The notes: generated from the sequence alone by a model not told the origin. A DNA stretch of 35,316 nucleotides from Bacteroidales bacterium UBA4788 (GCA_002402965.1 DHGW01000012.1:1-35316); one strand, 5' to 3'; shown: positions 1-8,273, numbered from the stretch's first letter. Numbers and translations are program-made.

Positions 1-32
1 TTTTCCGAAGGAGCGGTGAAAGCGAATGAATT

Positions 33-48
33 AAGGGAGCTCTCCCTT
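33..48 (+). terminator. Possible terminator hairpin at the window edge
   Basis: A perfect 7-bp stem (AAGGGAG at 33-39, CTCCCTT at 42-48) is followed by a short T-rich stretch at 51-54. It could terminate a gene entering from the left; one plus frame ends at a TGA at 17-19. The rest of 1-145 shows no gene I can support. Confidence 0.3.
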
Positions 49-145
49 CATTTTAGCGCAGTGCCTTCGCATTTCATTCATAGTCCTTTTTTAGGGAACA
101 ACAGCAACCGTGCCGTCATATATTCAGTAATTTTTACATTTACCT

Positions 146-636
146 ATGAAAACATCATTCCTGAGAGTTGAACTCATTAGCCTTGCAGCGCTGATGATAC
201 TGTCCTGCACAGATCAGAACACCGGCAATCTCAATTCTGAAACAGAAAAGCCCTGATTGAGAAAGTAATCCATAACAGCATAGGCTGGGCAAAGGATAAG
301 GACCTTCAGCTTCTGTACAGCGTGATTGCCAATGACTCATCCTACCTTGAAGTCCAGCCTACCAACAGGGTAGTCAAAGGGATCGACGAATTTAAAAAGG
401 CAGAAAACTTCTGGATGCATCCCGATTTTAAGGCAGTCCGGTTCGAGACCCGGGATATGAATATCAATATCTCTCAATCCGGAACCGTCGCGTGGTGGTA
501 CTGTCTGCTGGATGACATCAACATGTGGAAAGGAGAGCCGGCAAACTGGGAGAATACGCGCTGGACCGGTGTGCTGGAAAAGCGCAATGACCAATGGGTC
601 ATTGTTCAGATGCACTTCTCGTTCGCCAGTGAGTAA
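146..636 (+). pseudogene. Lipoprotein with SnoaL/NTF2-like domain, frameshifted
   Basis: The ATG at 146 opens a 36-residue frame that begins with a typical lipoprotein signal: a hydrophobic segment ending in the lipobox L-S-C, with Cys at residue 21. It stops at the TGA at 254-256. A second frame, open from 241 to 636, continues with a SnoaL-like (DUF4440/SnoaL_3-type) domain: an N-terminal helix, then beta strands ending in RWTGVLEKRNDQWVIVQMHF, the usual last strands of this fold. Adding one A to the AAAA run at 246-249 joins the two frames into one protein of about 163 residues. The most economical reading is a 1-nt deletion, either a real inactivation or a homopolymer sequencing error. 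Function is unknown; members of this fold bind small ligands or act as small enzymes. The product would be anchored in the envelope. It is not obviously co-transcribed with the next gene, which has its own promoter element. Confidence 0.7.
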
Positions 637-703
637 ATCAGCAGATTCCAGGACTTCAAATGAAAGCACGTCTGCTAAATGCTCCACACTCTGGGCAATG
701 TGC

Positions 704-711
704 TATCTTTG
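704..711 (+). promoter_or_regulatory. Bacteroidetes -7 element upstream of the pseudouridine synthase
   Basis: TATCTTTG is an exact match to the Bacteroidetes -7 consensus TAnnTTTG and lies 17 nt before the ATG at 729, implying a very short leader. No convincing -33 TTG is present at the right distance. Confidence 0.5.
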
Positions 712-728
712 CCACGATATAGTTAAAG

Positions 729-1607
729 ATGAATAAAGACATAAGCCTGACTGTCTCCGGGTCCGTCACCCTGATGCCATTCCTCCTTGGATCGCTGAAG
801 AACAAGAGCCGCAATAACATTAAGTCCCTTCTGCGCAACAAGCAGATTCTGGTGAACGGTGAACCCGTGACACAGTTCAATCATGAGCTAAAGGCAGGCG
901 ACCAGGTGGTAGTCAGAGGCGAGAGGCAGGCTGTCGGTATCGTGGCGCGGAACATGCGCATCGTCTTCGAGGATGAACACATCATAGTCATCGACAAAAA
1001 TGCCGGGCTCCTATCCATGGCCTCAGACAATGAGAAGTACCTCACTGCATACAACATTCTCAGCAGCTATGTGAAACAGCAGAAGCCGTCAAACAGGATA
1101 TTCATTGTTCACCGCCTCGATCGTGACACCTCGGGACTGATGATGTTCGCCCGAAGCGAGAAGGTGCAGAGCCTGCTGCAGCGCGACTGGAAGCACAATG
1201 TCACGGCACGAACCTATGTTGCCCTGGTGGAGGGCGAGGTGAAGGAACCGGAAGGAGTCATCAAGTCATATATCTTTGAGAGCAAGTCGCTCATGATGCA
1301 CTCCACCCAGGACCCGAAGAAGGGAGATCTGGCTATCACCCGGTTCAGGCTATTGAAGAGCGGCAGTGAGTTCTCTCTCCTCGAGGTGACTCTCGAGACC
1401 GGCAAGAAGAACCAGATCAGGCTGCATATGCAGGAGAAAGGTCACAGTATTGCGGGAGATAAGAAATACGGAGCATCCACCAGCCCCATCGGAAGGCTGG
1501 GACTGCACGCCAGCGTGCTGGCTTTCATCCATCCGGTCACCGGTAAGGAGATGAGTTTCGAATCCAGGATACCGGCTAAATTCCGCCGAATGGTCAGACT
1601 GGACTAG
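729..1607 (+). CDS. RluA-family 23S rRNA/tRNA pseudouridine synthase
   Basis: This 292-residue protein isomerises specific uridines in structured RNA to pseudouridine. An N-terminal S4-like RNA-binding region (about residues 15-62, with ILVNGEPV near 40-47) precedes the RluA catalytic domain. The hallmark HRLDRDTSG is at 128-136, with the catalytic Asp at 131. Near the C-terminus are the family motifs KKNQIRLHMQEKGHSIAGD and a GLHA element. Domain order and length match the RluC/RluD group, but sequence alone does not tell which RNA position is modified. It stands alone on the plus strand behind its own -7 box. Its TAG stop overlaps the stop of the convergent rubrerythrin-like gene through a shared CTAG. 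Confidence 0.93.
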   Translation: MNKDISLTVSGSVTLMPFLLGSLKNKSRNNIKSLLRNKQILVNGEPVTQFNHELKAGDQVVVRGERQAVGIVARNMRIVFEDEHIIVIDKNAGLLSMASDNEKYLTAYNILSSYVKQQKPSNRIFIVHRLDRDTSGLMMFARSEKVQSLLQRDWKHNVTARTYVALVEGEVKEPEGVIKSYIFESKSLMMHSTQDPKKGDLAITRFRLLKSGSEFSLLEVTLETGKKNQIRLHMQEKGHSIAGDKKYGASTSPIGRLGLHASVLAFIHPVTGKEMSFESRIPAKFRRMVRLD

Positions 1608-2110
1608 AAAGGCCAGAAGTTATTATCGTACCAGACCTGCTCTCTCAGCTCCTTGTCGATCCTCATCAGCCACTTGTGATGTCCCCTCTCCCATTCTGCC
1701 AGCATGCGGTACAGTTCCTTTTCATTCTGATCTGCGGCTGACTCAGCACGGGATGCATAGAGTTCAACAGCTTTTGCCTCGAAATCCATCGCGGCGCTTA
1801 TGGCAGCTGCCTCAAATCCTGCAGCACTGATCTGGCTCTTCGTCTCCTCGGAGAGGACTTTCGCAGCTACCTCATCGGGACCATTGCCGGCCTGTGATTC
1901 CACATCCATGAAGGCCTGATGCTTCTGGTAATGTTTGTACTGATCCGACAGGAAGCGGATATGTTCCTGTTCCTCGTCGGCGATCATGGTAAATATTCTT
2001 TTAACGGCCTCGCTCTGCGTCTGTGCAGCAACGTTTGAATAGAAGGCCCTGCCGCGATGTTCGAGCAGAATAGCTTCTTTTAGAATGTCTGTGGTGGTTT
2101 TTGTATCCAT
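1604..2110 (-). CDS. Rubrerythrin-like ferritin-fold protein
   Basis: This 168-residue all-helical protein has the iron-binding pattern of the rubrerythrin/ferritin-like family. Helix 1 carries LLEHRGRAFY, helix 2 ADEEQEHIRFL, helix 3 DFEAKAVELY, and helix 4 EWERGHHKWL; the Glu and His residues would coordinate a di-iron centre. There is no C-terminal rubredoxin CxxC knuckle, so it is a short ferritin-like form rather than a full rubrerythrin. Related proteins in anaerobes reduce peroxide or bind iron during oxidative stress. The C-terminus is aromatic-rich (VWYDNNFWPF). It ends tail-to-tail with the pseudouridine synthase. A poor -7 match (TACCTTCG) lies upstream and no -33 element was found, so regulation is unclear. 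Confidence 0.85.
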   Translation of the reverse strand: MDTKTTTDILKEAILLEHRGRAFYSNVAAQTQSEAVKRIFTMIADEEQEHIRFLSDQYKHYQKHQAFMDVESQAGNGPDEVAAKVLSEETKSQISAAGFEAAAISAAMDFEAKAVELYASRAESAADQNEKELYRMLAEWERGHHKWLMRIDKELREQVWYDNNFWPF

Positions 2111-2182
2111 GGTTTTTCGGTTTGTTCGGTGATGATCACGAAGGTAACAAATTCATTGAGATTTTGTTGAAGGGAACTGAGA

Positions 2183-2245
2183 TGTCTTCAGTCCACAGTC
2201 CACAGCTAAAAAAATCGGAATTCTCAAATCCAAAATCGAAAATCC
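2183..2245. repeat. Phased 7-nt repeat array abutting an ABC transporter stop codon
   Basis: Nine consecutive 7-nt units keep register from 2183 to 2245. Examples are AGTCCAC at 2190 and 2197, AAAATCG at 2211 and 2232, and AAAATCC at 2239. The last base of the array is the first base of the complement of the transporter's TAG stop codon. The 13-mer AATTCTCAAATCC (2219-2231) recurs exactly at 34489-34501. The remainder of the spacer, 2111-2182, shows nothing I can name. Confidence 0.7.
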
Positions 2246-4068
2246 TAGAAGGTCTGCATCTCATACAGCTTCCTGTAGATGCTGGCGGGATTGCGGATCA
2301 GTTCCTCGTGGGTGCCGCACTCCTCTATGCGGCCGTCCTCCACCACCACTATCATGTCGGCATGCTGGATGGTCGAGAGCCTGTGGGCAATGATTACCGA
2401 AGTCCGGTTCTCCATAAGCCTCAGCATGGCATCCTGAACCAGGCGTTCCGACTCTGTATCGAGCGCCGAAGTGGCCTCATCCAGAATAAGTATCGGCGGG
2501 TTGGCCATAATGGCCCTGGCAATGCTTATCCTCTGACGCTGCCCGCCGCTGAGCTTGTTGCCGCCCTCTCCCACCGTGTTCTGATACCCCTCAGCCGTCT
2601 CGGTGATGAAGTCGTTCGCGTTTGCAATCTTCGCTGCCCTGACCACACTTTCCATCTCTGCCCCGGTGTCAAGGGCAAAAGATATATTATTGTAAAAAGT
2701 GTCATTGAAGAGTATTGCCTGCTGGCTCACTATGCCCATCAGATGTCGTAAATCCTTTATGTTTACGTCCCGCAGGTTAATGCCGTCAATGAGTACCTCC
2801 CCCCTTTCCGGGTCGATGAAACGGGGTATCAGGTCAACAAGGGTCGATTTCCCGCCACCGGAGCGGCCCACCACGGCGACGGTCTGACCCTTCCTGATTG
2901 TAAGTGAGATATCTTTAAGCACCGGTTCCTGGTTATAGGCAAACCACACGTTCCTGAACTCGAGGCTCTCCCTGAACCCGGTGATCCTGATAGCATCAGG
3001 TTTCTGGGTAATGGTTTCCCCTGCATTCATGACTTCGTTGATCCTGTCTATGGAAGCCATCCCCTTCTGGATATTGAACCAGGCGCTTGAGATCGCTTTG
3101 GCCGGCTGAATGATCTGGGAGAAGACCACTACAAAGGCTATCAGCCTGTCGGGCGACATGTTGCCTGTCCCTTTGAGGGCAAGGAAGCCTCCGTAATAAA
3201 TTACGATCAACAACACTACAGTTGATAGGAACTCGCTCACCGGATGAGCGAGGTAAGCCTTACGTGCCACCCTTCTGAAGGTCCTCGCAAATTTTTCATT
3301 TGCCATGCTGAACTGACGGGTCATTTTCCCCTCAGCATTGAATCCCTTGATGATCCGTAGTCCTGTCAGTGTCTCCTCAAGCACGGAAAGCAGTCTTCCC
3401 AGTGCCTGCTGCCCTTTGAAGGATGAGCTCTTAAGACTGCGGCTGATCCGGGCTATTGCCCATGCACTCAGAGGCAGCATCAGCAGGGCGAAGAGGGTAA
3501 GCTGCGGACTGGTCACGAACAGGTAAACAACAAAGATCAGTATAGTGAACGGATCACGGAAGAGCATCGATAGCGATGCAACAACTGACATTTCAATTTC
3601 CTGTACGTCGTTTGATACCCTGGTCATCAGGTCACCCTTGCGTGCCTCGGAGAAATAAGAGAGAGGAAGTCTTAGTATCTTGTCATAGATGCGGTTCCTT
3701 ACGTCCCTGACAGTCCCTGCCCTCAGACTTGCCATGCAGTTGTTGGCAAGAAAGATCAGCAGGTTCTTGATGAAGCTGGCAAGGGCGAAGATTATGACCA
3801 CCACCATGAGGGTTCTCATCTCTCCGTACTTTTCTATTGAGGAGGAGAAGAACCAGTTTGCCCAGTCCTTTATATATCCTGCCGAGAAAGTGAAGGGACC
3901 GGGATCAGGAACAGCTGCCACCCTGTTGAAGAGGATCTGCAGGAAAGGTACGATCAGGGTATAGGTAAAGAGAGCAAAGAATGCGCTCAGAATATTGAAG
4001 GCCATATTCTGGACTGCAAGCCACTTGTATGGCATGAGATACTGAAGAAGAATCCTGAGGCTTTTCAT
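2245..4068 (-). CDS. MsbA-type ABC exporter, fused permease-ATPase
   Basis: This 607-residue half-transporter has an N-terminal six-helix exporter domain (about residues 1-330) and a C-terminal nucleotide-binding domain. The ATPase motifs are complete: Walker A GRSGGGKST near 399-407, signature LSGGQRQR near 504-511, Walker B ILILDEATSALD near 524-535, and the H-loop IIAHRLS after it. Such proteins work as homodimers in the inner membrane; in Bacteroidetes this architecture is typically annotated as MsbA-like lipid A flippase or a multidrug exporter, and substrate cannot be assigned from sequence. It lies 9 nt downstream of purB and is probably co-transcribed with it. A phased 7-nt repeat array begins directly at its TAG stop. 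Confidence 0.92.
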   Translation of the reverse strand: MKSLRILLQYLMPYKWLAVQNMAFNILSAFFALFTYTLIVPFLQILFNRVAAVPDPGPFTFSAGYIKDWANWFFSSSIEKYGEMRTLMVVVIIFALASFIKNLLIFLANNCMASLRAGTVRDVRNRIYDKILRLPLSYFSEARKGDLMTRVSNDVQEIEMSVVASLSMLFRDPFTILIFVVYLFVTSPQLTLFALLMLPLSAWAIARISRSLKSSSFKGQQALGRLLSVLEETLTGLRIIKGFNAEGKMTRQFSMANEKFARTFRRVARKAYLAHPVSEFLSTVVLLIVIYYGGFLALKGTGNMSPDRLIAFVVVFSQIIQPAKAISSAWFNIQKGMASIDRINEVMNAGETITQKPDAIRITGFRESLEFRNVWFAYNQEPVLKDISLTIRKGQTVAVVGRSGGGKSTLVDLIPRFIDPERGEVLIDGINLRDVNIKDLRHLMGIVSQQAILFNDTFYNNISFALDTGAEMESVVRAAKIANANDFITETAEGYQNTVGEGGNKLSGGQRQRISIARAIMANPPILILDEATSALDTESERLVQDAMLRLMENRTSVIIAHRLSTIQHADMIVVVEDGRIEECGTHEELIRNPASIYRKLYEMQTF

Positions 4069-4077
4069 CTCATCCTC

Positions 4078-5415
4078 TCAGAAACCGGTGTAATTGAACG
4101 GGGTCACGGCCTTCATCTCCTGCTTTATCTCTTCACTGATATCGAGATTGTCTATGAAGTTCCTGATAGTCTCACCGGTGATCTTCTCGTTCGTCCTGGT
4201 GAGAGCCATCAGGGCCTCGTATGGTTTGGGATAGGCCTCCCTGCGGAGTATGGTCTGGAGCGCCTCGGCAACGACCACCCAGTTATCCTCCAGGTCGCTA
4301 CTGATCTTTTCATGGTTGACGATCAGTTTTGACAGTCCTTTCCTGACCGATTTCCATGCAATCAGTGAGTGGGCCATAGCGACTCCGGTGTTACGTATTA
4401 CAGTGGAGTCTGTCAGGTCACGCTGCAGTCGCGAAACCGGCAGCTTGGAGGAGAGATGTCCGAAGAGGGCATTTGCCACTCCCAGGTTCCCCTCGGCGTT
4501 CTCGAAATCGATTGGATTAACCTTGTGTGGCATGGCAGAAGATCCCACCTCGCCTTTCACAATGGTCTGCTTGAAGTAGTCGAGTGAGATATAGCTCCAC
4601 ATGTCCCTGCAGAGATCGGTTATGATTGTGTTGATGCGGCTGATGTTGTCAAACAGTGCAGCCAGGCCGTCATAATGTTCTATCTGGGTAGTGGTCTGCT
4701 GCCTTTCCAACCCGAGCTGTTCGCCGAGCAGCTTATCGGCAAACTCCGGCCAGTTAATCTGAGAATAAGCAACCTTATGGGCATTGAAGTTACCCGTAGC
4801 ACCGCCAAACTTGCCGCTGTATTTCATTGTCATGAGCGTCATCAGCTCGGCGTCAAGTCGTTCGCTGAAGACAGCCATCTCCTTTCCCAGGCGCGTAGGG
4901 GTAGCTGGCTGGCCGTGGGTTCGAGCCAGCATGGGTATATCTGCCCAATCGTCGGCCATCGTTCTGACAGTTTCGCGCAGTGCGATAAGCATTGGTTGCA
5001 TGACCTCCCTGACGGAATCGCGGATTGACATCGGCATTGCAGTGTTGTTAATATCCTGCGATGTCAGTCCGAAATGGACGAACTCCGACCATTTGTCGAG
5101 CCCAATGGATGTCACTTTCTCCTTGACGAAGTATTCCACTGCCTTGACATCATGGTTGGTGACTGCCTCCTTCTGTTTTATGTATTCAGCGTCAGCCGGA
5201 GAAAAGGAACTGAAGAGAGCCCGCAGTTCCTGCTCCTTCACAGCAGGAAATCTCTCGAACTGAGGCAGTTTTACATGAGAAAGAGCTAAAAAATATTCTA
5301 TCTCTACCAGTACACGGTAGCGCATCAGCCCGAACTCTGAAAAGAAGGGTATCAGTTCCCTCACCCGCTCACCGTAGCGGCCATCAACCGGTGAAATTGC
5401 CATTAAGCGGTCCAT
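4078..5415 (-). CDS. purB: Adenylosuccinate lyase
   Basis: PurB cleaves SAICAR to AICAR plus fumarate and adenylosuccinate to AMP plus fumarate in purine synthesis. The protein begins MDRLMAISPVDGRY, typical of the E. coli-type (about 450-residue) subfamily. It carries the conserved ARTHGQPATPT segment and the fumarase/aspartase-superfamily signature GSSAMPHKVNP near residues 291-301, whose Ser is catalytic. I chose the ATG at 5415 because AAGGAG at 5429-5424 is 8 nt upstream of it, but only 2 nt from the alternative in-frame ATG at 5421 (two residues longer). The downstream exporter gene follows after 9 nt. The divergent spacer towards mqnA holds a short 7-nt repeat and the mqnA promoter; a TATTTTTG box at 5464-5457 on the minus strand could serve purB. 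Confidence 0.96.
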   Translation of the reverse strand: MDRLMAISPVDGRYGERVRELIPFFSEFGLMRYRVLVEIEYFLALSHVKLPQFERFPAVKEQELRALFSSFSPADAEYIKQKEAVTNHDVKAVEYFVKEKVTSIGLDKWSEFVHFGLTSQDINNTAMPMSIRDSVREVMQPMLIALRETVRTMADDWADIPMLARTHGQPATPTRLGKEMAVFSERLDAELMTLMTMKYSGKFGGATGNFNAHKVAYSQINWPEFADKLLGEQLGLERQQTTTQIEHYDGLAALFDNISRINTIITDLCRDMWSYISLDYFKQTIVKGEVGSSAMPHKVNPIDFENAEGNLGVANALFGHLSSKLPVSRLQRDLTDSTVIRNTGVAMAHSLIAWKSVRKGLSKLIVNHEKISSDLEDNWVVVAEALQTILRREAYPKPYEALMALTRTNEKITGETIRNFIDNLDISEEIKQEMKAVTPFNYTGF

Positions 5416-5445
5416 ATACATGTCTCCTTGCGCGTTTTTACGCGT

Positions 5446-5466
5446 AAATCAAAAATCAAAAATACT
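5446..5466. repeat. Short 7-nt repeat in the purB-mqnA spacer
   Basis: Three 7-nt units run in register: AAATCAA at 5446, AAATCAA at 5453 and AAATACT at 5460. This is a minimal version of the longer phased arrays elsewhere in the window. It lies in the divergent spacer just upstream of the mqnA promoter. Confidence 0.5.
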
Positions 5467-5468
5467 AT

Positions 5469-5499
5469 TTTGTACTGGTCTAAAAAAATTGAACCTTTG
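5469..5499 (+). promoter_or_regulatory. mqnA promoter (TTTG-N19-AACCTTTG)
   Basis: TTTG at 5469-5472 is separated by exactly 19 nt from AACCTTTG at 5492-5499, which matches TAnnTTTG at 7 of 8 positions. Spacing and sequence fit the Bacteroidetes housekeeping sigma factor, and the mqnA ATG lies 28 nt downstream. Confidence 0.6.
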
Positions 5500-5526
5500 C
5501 ATTTATCCGGAGAATGAATAAATGAG

Positions 5527-6294
5527 ATGGAAAAGATAAGGGTTTCTGCAGTCAAGTATATCAACAGCTATCCGTTCATGATAGGGCTGCGTGAAGGTGA
5601 GGTAGCGGGGATGATTGACCTGGAGGTGTGTCATCCCTCGGAGTGCGCTGACAGGCTCATTGCCGGAAAGAGTGACCTGGGACTGATCCCTGTGGCGATG
5701 ATTGCAGGGATGGAGGAGTACCATCTTGTTGGCGATTATTGTCTCAGCACCAACGGCGAGGTGCGTACGGTGCTGCTGGTAAGCAACACTGCTTTTGACG
5801 ATATCTCCACCATCTATCTCGATTACCGTTCGAGGAGTTCGGTGACACTCTGCCGCATTCTGGCGGCCAAAGCCTGGAAGCGTGAGTACAGGTGGCTGCC
5901 GGCGCCGGAGGAGTTTGATATCACGGCGATGATTCACGGAGAGGCTGCCGTGATGATAGGCGACCGCTGTTTTGACTATGCCCGTCACTTCAGGTACCGT
6001 CTTGATCTGGGGATGGAGTGGAAAAAGTTCTCCGGGCTGCCCTTTGTATTTGCCTGCTGGGTTTCAACACACAAGCTGCCGGAGCAGTTCACCTCACTGT
6101 TCAATAAGGCACTGGGGGAAGGGCTCGCGAGAAGGAACGAGTCAGTGGCCCTGCTGCGGGAGGGCACCTCAGCCACGGCCGAAGAAGTCATCTTCTACCT
6201 TAACCATAATATGGACTACCTGCTGGATGACCGCAAGCGGGAGGCCCTGACGCTATTCATTGACTACATAAAGGAATTAAAAATAACCCCATGA
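5527..6294 (+). CDS. mqnA: Chorismate dehydratase, futalosine menaquinone pathway
   Basis: MqnA dehydrates chorismate to 3-[(1-carboxyvinyl)oxy]benzoate, the first committed step of the futalosine route to menaquinone. The 255-residue protein has the periplasmic-binding-protein-like fold of the MqnA/MqnD family. Its N-terminus (VSAVKYINSYPF) is the usual MqnA opening with the S-Y-P element. Further family segments are CHPSECADRLIAGKSDLGLIPV, the central YLDYRSRSSVTL, and GLPFVFACWV. Length is normal. A good promoter precedes it, and its stop overlaps the start of the NfeD-type gene by 4 nt, so the two are translationally coupled. A UbiA-type prenyltransferase at 23541-24419 may act later in the same pathway; the other mqn genes are not in this window. 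Confidence 0.88.
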   Translation: MEKIRVSAVKYINSYPFMIGLREGEVAGMIDLEVCHPSECADRLIAGKSDLGLIPVAMIAGMEEYHLVGDYCLSTNGEVRTVLLVSNTAFDDISTIYLDYRSRSSVTLCRILAAKAWKREYRWLPAPEEFDITAMIHGEAAVMIGDRCFDYARHFRYRLDLGMEWKKFSGLPFVFACWVSTHKLPEQFTSLFNKALGEGLARRNESVALLREGTSATAEEVIFYLNHNMDYLLDDRKREALTLFIDYIKELKITP

Positions 6295-7715
6295 AAAGAT
6301 TTATTGTCAGACTGATACTCCTGCTCGCCGTCGTCTCTGCCACAGCCGGATACACAATTGCTCAGACAGGTCCGGATACTATTGCCGTGGTGTATAAGTG
6401 CGACATAAAAAAGAACATTGCCGCACCCCTCTGGCGGACCGTCAAAAAGAGCTTTGCCGAGGCCGACTCGGTCAATGCCGACTTCATGCTGATACATATG
6501 AATACCTATGGCGGGCAGGTAGACATTGCTGACTCAATGCGCACACTCATACTCAACTATGACATCCCTGTGCTTGTCTTCATTGACAACCAGGCGATCT
6601 CAGCAGGAGCGCTGATAGCCATTTCTGCCGACAGCATCTACATGCGCTCTGGCGCCAGCATCGGCGCAGCCACAGTGGTCGACCAGACAGGGCAGAAGAT
6701 GCCCGACAAGTACCAGTCATTCATGCGCGGCATGATGAGAGCCACCGCCGAAGCCCACGGCAAGAAGCCGGTGGTGGAGAACGGTGACACCACTTGGGTA
6801 TGGCACCGTGACCCGGAGATAGCCCAGGCGATGGTGGACCCATCGATAGTTCTAAAAGGAATTGTTGACACCGGTCAGGTACTGACACTGACAACACTGG
6901 AGGCAATCAAATACGGCTTCTGCGAGGGAGAAGCCGAGACCGTGGAGGAGGTCCTTCAAAGTGCAGGGATAAAGGAATACACTATCAGAGAGCTGAAGCT
7001 GACACTGGTTGACAGGATTATCATTCTGCTTGTCAATCCTGTGGTCTCGGGCCTGCTGATCATGCTGATAATCGGAGGCATCTACTTCGAACTGCAGTCG
7101 CCCGGCGTGGGATTCCCTCTGGCAGCGGCAGGCTTTGCGGCTTTGCTCTATTTCGCCCCGTTGTATCTTGAAGGCATTGCCGCCAACTGGCACCTCGTAA
7201 TTTTTATTGCCGGAATAATCCTCCTGCTGGTGGAAATATTTGCTATCCCGGGCTTTGGTGTAACCGGGGTGCTTGGGGTGATCGGCATTGTGACCGGATT
7301 GGCTTTGGTGATGATTGACAAGATCGTCTTCAGGTTCGGAGGGTCCGGCGATGGCGTACGGGAGATAGTAGGAGCATTCGCAATTGTCCTCTTTGCTGCT
7401 GTACTTGCAATTGTTCTGTCTCTCTGGCTCTCGCGGAAGCTCTTTGCACCGAACAGGCTCTTTGGCAGCCTCGCCCTTGAGACAACGGTGAATCAGGCCG
7501 ACGGGTTCGTAAGCTTTGACACTGAAAGGCTGCAGTCAGTTGTCGGCAGCAGGGGCATTGCCCATACGGTACTGAAACCGTCAGGCAAGGTGAGGATCGG
7601 GGATGATGTGTATCCTGCCGTGGCTGAGACAGGCTTCATTCCAAGAGGAACGGAAATAGTTGTAAGAAGGGAAGAACAGGGACAACTCTACGTGGTTGTG
7701 GCAGACAAGGCATGA
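6291..7715 (+). CDS. NfeD/ClpP-class membrane serine protease
   Basis: This 474-residue protein has an N-terminal signal or anchor (residues 1-24), then a ClpP/crotonase-like protease domain. MNTYGGQVDIA (about 70-80) supplies the oxyanion glycines. Ser104 in QAISAGALIA is the probable nucleophile, and Lys136 or Lys140 (QKMPDKY) could be the general base. Several membrane segments follow (about 240-380), and a C-terminal soluble NfeD OB-fold domain covers about 400-474. Long NfeD proteins of this type cleave membrane-associated substrates such as stomatin-like proteins; no stomatin gene is in view. It overlaps mqnA by 4 nt and is followed after 59 nt by a GNAT gene. The catalytic assignment rests on motif position, not alignment. 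Confidence 0.85.
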   Translation: MKRFIVRLILLLAVVSATAGYTIAQTGPDTIAVVYKCDIKKNIAAPLWRTVKKSFAEADSVNADFMLIHMNTYGGQVDIADSMRTLILNYDIPVLVFIDNQAISAGALIAISADSIYMRSGASIGAATVVDQTGQKMPDKYQSFMRGMMRATAEAHGKKPVVENGDTTWVWHRDPEIAQAMVDPSIVLKGIVDTGQVLTLTTLEAIKYGFCEGEAETVEEVLQSAGIKEYTIRELKLTLVDRIIILLVNPVVSGLLIMLIIGGIYFELQSPGVGFPLAAAGFAALLYFAPLYLEGIAANWHLVIFIAGIILLLVEIFAIPGFGVTGVLGVIGIVTGLALVMIDKIVFRFGGSGDGVREIVGAFAIVLFAAVLAIVLSLWLSRKLFAPNRLFGSLALETTVNQADGFVSFDTERLQSVVGSRGIAHTVLKPSGKVRIGDDVYPAVAETGFIPRGTEIVVRREEQGQLYVVVADKA

Positions 7716-7774
7716 TAGAAGGCGAAGGTCTGTCGCACAGGAATTGATCAGGCATATTTCAAAATAATGCAGTA

Positions 7775-8209
7775 ATGAAGGTAAGGCCATACAGGAGAGG
7801 CGATTTTCCCGGAATTATGGAGGTATGGAGCGCCACAGGCCTGAGCAGGCCAGAGCGAGGCGACGATGAGGCCACCGTCGAAAGAAGCATAGCCATGGGA
7901 GGTGCAATGCTGGTTATGTGTGACGAGGAGGACGATGGAAATATTAAAGGCACTTCATGGATTACCTTCGACGGAAGACGGTTGCATATGCACCACTTCG
8001 GCATAGTCCCGTCCCACCAGGGGAGAGGGCTGTCGGCTGACCTGCTCAGAGAATCGCTTCGCCTTGTGAAAGAAAAGGGTTACCAGGTCAAGCTGGAGGT
8101 CCACAAAGCCAACGAGGTTGCAGTCAGACTCTATAAAAAGGCAGGTTTTGAATACCTTGGAGATTACGATGTCTACATTATCCGGGATATACAATCTATT
8201 GAAATATAA
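7775..8209 (+). CDS. GNAT-family N-acetyltransferase
   Basis: This 144-residue protein has the GNAT fold: an N-terminal VRPYRRGDFPGI strand-helix, the acetyl-CoA pyrophosphate-binding motif A (HFGIVPSHQGRGLSADLL, with Q-G-R-G near residues 87-90), and motif B (VHKANEVAVRLYKKAGFEYLG). These show an acetyl-CoA-dependent acyltransferase. The substrate is unknown, although this size and motif B are common in RimI-like and small-molecule acetyltransferases. It is the last gene of the mqnA-nfeD run and is followed by an A/T-rich palindrome with a T-tract that may end transcription. Confidence 0.88.
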   Translation: MKVRPYRRGDFPGIMEVWSATGLSRPERGDDEATVERSIAMGGAMLVMCDEEDDGNIKGTSWITFDGRRLHMHHFGIVPSHQGRGLSADLLRESLRLVKEKGYQVKLEVHKANEVAVRLYKKAGFEYLGDYDVYIIRDIQSIEI

Positions 8210-8220
8210 AATGTTAAAAT

Positions 8221-8240
8221 AACTTTAAAGTTGCTTTTTT
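8221..8240 (+). terminator. Possible terminator after the GNAT gene
   Basis: The 12-bp palindrome AACTTTAAAGTT (8221-8232) is followed by GCTTTTTT (8233-8240), and complementary A/T-rich flanks could lengthen the stem. It lies 12 nt after the GNAT stop codon. The stem is A/T-only, so strength is doubtful. Confidence 0.4.
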
Positions 8241-8265
8241 ATTTCCCTGAACATATATTTTTTAG

Positions 8266-8273
8266 TATATTTG
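8266..8273 (+). promoter_or_regulatory. -7 element for the small DNA-binding protein
   Basis: TATATTTG is a perfect TAnnTTTG match, 23 nt before the ATG at 8297. No -33 TTG is found at 19-21 nt upstream. Confidence 0.5.

Noticed and set aside
1..171. A plus-strand frame open from the first base to a TGA at 169-171
   Set aside because: The translation is rich in Ser, Phe and His with no recognisable domain, crosses a terminator-like hairpin, and overlaps the lipoprotein start; I treat it as chance.
4250..5289. Long open frames opposite purB
   Set aside because: They are antisense frames over a clearly coding gene, overlapping one another and lacking any domain.
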